This document shows, in pieces, positions 3,912 to 6,851 of a stretch of DNA of 6,851 bases (its first letter is position 1; each line of letters opens with the position of its first letter). Below the pieces are notes generated by a model. That model did not search any database. It was not told the origin of the DNA and was given only the letters and a program-made list of their open reading frames with translations. Made by a program: the position numbers and the translations under genes. The stretch comes from Bacillota bacterium (GTDB lineage: Bacteria; Bacillota; Clostridia; Tissierellales; Sedimentibacteraceae): contig JARBUP010000151.1 of NCBI GenBank assembly GCA_029239575.1, forward strand, positions 1-6,851, given 5' to 3'.

Positions 3912-5915
3912 TTAATTTGGCGGAGAGATTGCATCCTTGAAGTATCGATAATAGTCAGTATCGAGAATTAACGCTGAATATTTGAATTTATCTTTTACTT
4001 CCTGAGTAATTTTTTCTTTGTACGCTAAATCTACACCGCTGTTATTTAAAACTGTCATTTCACCTGTTTCAGAATTAAACATAGCTTTATCAGTAATCCA
4101 ACTTCTGTTTTGGAATAAAACTAAATGTTCTTTATCAGAAAAAATATCTCTTCCCATCAGTAACCTTGAGTCATATTCTAAACCCAAGAGATTTGATAGT
4201 GTAGGTATAATATCCAAACTTGAACATGGCTCATTAACTTCTTGGGAATCAATTCCTTTTGTCCACAGTAAAAATACGCTTTTATAAAGTTCAAAATTTG
4301 TTTCAACTTCATGTCCTGCTATCTCATTTATCTCTGATAATTTTAATCCATATGGATAATGGTCAGGGCTAATTGCTATTAAAGTATCATCTGCAATTCC
4401 TTCTTTTTCAAGTCTTTGAATTAATTTCTCCATTGCTTTATCAAGTTCTATATTCGTTGCTAAATATGCTTTTATTGCTTCGGAATAATTTAAATTTTCA
4501 ACTGCTGCTTTATTTTTATATGCCATGCTGTTTCCTGCAAATGTATATTGAAGATGTCCACTTACAGTCATATAATATGTATGAAATGGTTGATTATTAA
4601 TAAATTCATTTATAGTTAAATCAATCATTTCAAGATCTGATTCAGGCCAAGTTTCAGTTACATTAAGTCCGTTACCTAAACCCTTATAAATATAGCCCAT
4701 ATTAGGATGGGATTCATTTCTAAAATAATAATCATAGGAATGATTGTGATATGCAACCGTTTTGTAATTTAACTTTTTCAACTGATTTCCCATTACAAAT
4801 GGCATATAATTTTGTGCTGAACGATAAAAGCTCCAAATACCTGCTTTAGGAATTAAACTTGTACAAGCTACATATTCACCATCAGTTGTACTAACTCCCC
4901 ATAGAGGTGTATAAAAATTATTAAATTTAAATCCTTCTTCATACATTTTATATAGTGTTGGAGTTAAGTTTTTATCTATGGCATATGGAGAAAAACTTTC
5001 GGCAGTTATAAATATTAAATTTTTCCCCTTAAATTTGCCCGTATATTCATTTTTCTTAGTTGGTTCAACCTCTTTGAAATATTCATGCATGTTTTTTAAT
5101 GTTTCATTTGTTTCATTTTGAATTAAATTATTAAAATCAACATTTAAAACATTATAATCATATTGTATTTGCTCATCATTTTCTATATTATTTACTACTT
5201 CTTTTATATCTTCTTTGTTTTCATTATTTTCTTCGCTGATAATTTGTTTTGGTTCAGCTGCATATGCATTTTCATGTTCTATTTTATAATTAATAACTAT
5301 ATTTTTTAAATCCAGTCTTTCAGTTGTCAAAAGTCCAAATTTTTCAACAGACATGTCTATTATAAACGCTTCTTTATAAAGATAACTATTGCTTAATACA
5401 CCTTCTTTAGTATTCAATACTAAAACAAGTGCAGCTGTTTGTACTAAAGTTGCAGTGCCTAATATTTTTAATAATTTATTTTTATCATATGCTTCAAAAT
5501 TTATTTTTTTATTACATACCAAAACAAATAGTAAAGGAATAACTAATAAAAACAAAGGAAAAAAATCCTGTATTACTTTACTTTTTACAACATCCATAAA
5601 CTGTATTGCATCACTTGCTCCAATTACGGAATACATAGAAAAAAACGTTGAAAATATTTCATTATATAAAATCTGTGAGCCATAAATAAATGTAAGTAAA
5701 AATATAAATAAAATAAAAAATATTTTATTTATTTTATTATTGAATGCAGAGGAAAAAATGCAAAGCAATAGCCCCATAGGAATTGAAAATAAAACTATAT
5801 TCAATAAACTAATGTTTAATAAATCCTCAAATACAAATATTTTAAAAATCAATTCAAAATAAATTATTAAGATAGGAAAAAATACATATTGTATATTTTT
5901 TAATTTAATGTTCAT
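3912..5915 (-). CDS. LTA synthase-family membrane sulfatase/phosphoglycerol transferase
   Basis: A 667-residue protein with LtaS architecture. About five membrane helices (near 10-30, 35-57, 64-84, 114-134, 148-168) precede an acidic low-complexity linker (about 210-290) and an extracellular alkaline-phosphatase/sulfatase domain (about 295-660). Visible active-site features: Glu306 in ITAESF; STTDGEY with Thr343 in the position of the LtaS nucleophilic threonine; HNH around 390-392; SGH at 452-454; and SPDHYPYG with metal-binding Asp518-His519. LtaS enzymes move glycerol phosphate from phosphatidylglycerol to build lipoteichoic acid or a related polymer. The sequence does not show whether this paralogue is a primase, a polymerase or acts on another glycan. 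An AYA sequence at 217-219 after the membrane domain could be a signal-peptidase site. The RBS (AAAGTGG, 9 nt from ATG) is weak. It lies 54 nt downstream of the P1 peptidase gene with no terminator between, so cotranscription is likely. Confidence 0.9.
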   Translation of the reverse strand: MNIKLKNIQYVFFPILIIYFELIFKIFVFEDLLNISLLNIVLFSIPMGLLLCIFSSAFNNKINKIFFILFIFLLTFIYGSQILYNEIFSTFFSMYSVIGASDAIQFMDVVKSKVIQDFFPLFLLVIPLLFVLVCNKKINFEAYDKNKLLKILGTATLVQTAALVLVLNTKEGVLSNSYLYKEAFIIDMSVEKFGLLTTERLDLKNIVINYKIEHENAYAAEPKQIISEENNENKEDIKEVVNNIENDEQIQYDYNVLNVDFNNLIQNETNETLKNMHEYFKEVEPTKKNEYTGKFKGKNLIFITAESFSPYAIDKNLTPTLYKMYEEGFKFNNFYTPLWGVSTTDGEYVACTSLIPKAGIWSFYRSAQNYMPFVMGNQLKKLNYKTVAYHNHSYDYYFRNESHPNMGYIYKGLGNGLNVTETWPESDLEMIDLTINEFINNQPFHTYYMTVSGHLQYTFAGNSMAYKNKAAVENLNYSEAIKAYLATNIELDKAMEKLIQRLEKEGIADDTLIAISPDHYPYGLKLSEINEIAGHEVETNFELYKSVFLLWTKGIDSQEVNEPCSSLDIIPTLSNLLGLEYDSRLLMGRDIFSDKEHLVLFQNRSWITDKAMFNSETGEMTVLNNSGVDLAYKEKITQEVKDKFKYSALILDTDYYRYFKDAISPPN

Positions 5916-5969
5916 TTTAATTTACCACTTTTAATTAAATTTTTTTAGAACGCAACTATATACTAATAA

Positions 5970-6851
5970 TTAAATAAATTCTGTTAAACTTTTTCTTTCA
6001 TTACCATCCCTACCAATAGTAGTTTTTGAGTGCAAAAGGGAGCTTATAACCGATTCTTCAACTGATTCTATTAATGCCCTAAAAATTATATCCATCATAT
6101 TATCATCCACTATTTTTATATCTATGATGTTTGTACTACTATAATGCATTATTTTATTAGCTGTTGTAAAAGTTATACAAATATCTCCACTTCCATTTCC
6201 TAAATGAGAACCTGTCCTTCCCAGTCCTATAATCGCTCGCTTTGATAGCCTTTTAAGCTGTCTTTCACTTAAAGGTATATCTGTAGCTATAACGATAATT
6301 ATTGAACCTTTTTCCTTTTCAGTTAAATCAATTTTATTTAAATATTCTAAATTTATACCTACATTATTTTTATTTATAATTAAATCACCCTTATTTCCAA
6401 AATTAGACATAACAAGAGCGCCCAAAGTATATTCTTTATTATCCAATTCAATTATTCTTGAAGATGAACCAATACCACCTTTTAATCCATAACAGGACAT
6501 TCCCGTTCCAGAACCTACACTGCCTTCTTCAAATATAACTTCTGCTTTATTTATTGCTTCAAAAACGTGTTCTTCTTTTACATGAAGGCCTCTTATATCA
6601 TTTAAATATCCGTCATTGCATTCTGTAATAACACAATTTACTGTACCCGTAGTTTTTCCTATATCTTCATTTTGTTCAAGCATATATTTAATAAGACCGT
6701 TAGCTACTGTTCCAATACTTAATGTATTTGTCATTATTATTGGAGTTTCTATAGTTCCCAGTTCTTCTACTTGAATAAGTCCCATACTTTTACCAAATCC
6801 ATTTATTACATAGCTTGATGCTAAAACCTTTTCTTTAAATATATTTCCACC
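5970..6851 (-). CDS. P1 family peptidase (DmpA / L-aminopeptidase D-esterase type), 5' end outside the window
   Basis: The frame is open to the right edge, giving 293 visible residues. The family motif INGFGKSMGLIQVEELG spans the ATG at 6785, so that Met is internal and the true start lies outside, probably 40-60 residues further. Numbering from the edge, motifs are ETPIIMTNTLSIG, ECNDGYLNDIRG (77-88), GSVGSGTGMSCYGLKGGIG, and RTGSHLGNGSGDICITFTT. The last holds the expected self-cleavage site, Gly220|Ser221, where the Ser becomes the N-terminal nucleophile of the beta subunit. The usual C-terminal GRDGN is present. Family members are cytosolic N-terminal-nucleophile aminopeptidases that release N-terminal residues from peptides, amides or esters, in some cases D-residues or beta-peptides; substrate here is unknown. 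All visible motifs are intact, so this is an active-looking gene cut by the window, not a truncation. It is upstream of, and probably cotranscribed with, the LTA-synthase-family gene. Confidence 0.92.
   Translation of the reverse strand, partial: GGNIFKEKVLASSYVINGFGKSMGLIQVEELGTIETPIIMTNTLSIGTVANGLIKYMLEQNEDIGKTTGTVNCVITECNDGYLNDIRGLHVKEEHVFEAINKAEVIFEEGSVGSGTGMSCYGLKGGIGSSSRIIELDNKEYTLGALVMSNFGNKGDLIINKNNVGINLEYLNKIDLTEKEKGSIIIVIATDIPLSERQLKRLSKRAIIGLGRTGSHLGNGSGDICITFTTANKIMHYSSTNIIDIKIVDDNMMDIIFRALIESVEESVISSLLHSKTTIGRDGNERKSLTEFI

Noticed and set aside
4018..4600. Two plus-strand open frames (4018-4287 and 4373-4600)
   Set aside because: Both are antisense within the LTA-synthase-family gene, whose catalytic motifs are encoded on the other strand across these positions.
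5389..5685. 98-codon plus-strand open frame
   Set aside because: Antisense to the membrane-helix region of the LTA-synthase-family gene; no RBS and no recognisable domain.
6783..6785. ATG 6785 as the start of the P1 peptidase
   Set aside because: The 22 codons to its right read GGNIFKEKVLASSYVINGFG and on, a conserved family motif, so the frame continues beyond the window.

Overview
This 6.85-kb window is AT-rich DNA with Shine-Dalgarno-led genes, TTGnnn/TATAAT promoters and hairpin-plus-U terminators. It looks like a chromosomal segment of a low-GC Gram-positive anaerobe, a clostridium in the broad sense. The gene set fits: a DUF1858 hybrid-cluster-associated redox protein, an LTA-synthase-type sulfatase and a P1-family peptidase. 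A Tissierellales/Sedimentibacter-like source is only a guess. There are no tRNA or rRNA genes, no CRISPR array, no transposase and no phage genes.

Layout, left to right. (1) 1-577, minus strand: 3' truncated gene for a coiled-coil protein. It has an ambiguous start: a strong RBS supports ATG 577, but an in-frame extension to ATG 685 would add a membrane anchor. (2) 578-916: divergent regulatory region with one good promoter on each strand and a perfect palindrome over the leftward promoter. (3) 917-1102, plus: 61-aa DUF1858 CXXC protein, a self-contained unit with its own promoter and perfect hairpin terminator. (4) 1254-2321 and 2411-2635, minus: a PLP enzyme of the D-cysteine desulfhydrase/ACC deaminase family, preceded by a small glutaredoxin. 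They are separated by a 13-bp-arm inverted repeat and a 3 x 9-bp tandem repeat. (5) 2636-2981: 346-bp divergent spacer carrying a 71-bp degenerate palindromic element of REP/MITE type. (6) 2982-3848, plus: 288-aa protein with a DUF11-like beta-sandwich repeat, many cysteines and no signal peptide. (7) 3879-3910: bidirectional terminator. (8) 3912-5915 and 5970-6851, minus: a membrane LTA-synthase-family phosphoglycerol transferase downstream of a DmpA-type autoproteolytic P1 peptidase whose 5' end lies outside the window. The 54-nt gap suggests one transcript.

Functionally, the left half has a thiol/sulfur flavour (DUF1858 CXXC protein, glutaredoxin, probable D-cysteine desulfhydrase) and the right half is about the cell envelope and peptide turnover. 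No single new multi-gene system is evident. The points most worth a second look are the dual-start coiled-coil gene, the signal-less Cys-rich DUF11-like protein, the palindromic repeat element, and the active-site substitutions in the PLP enzyme.
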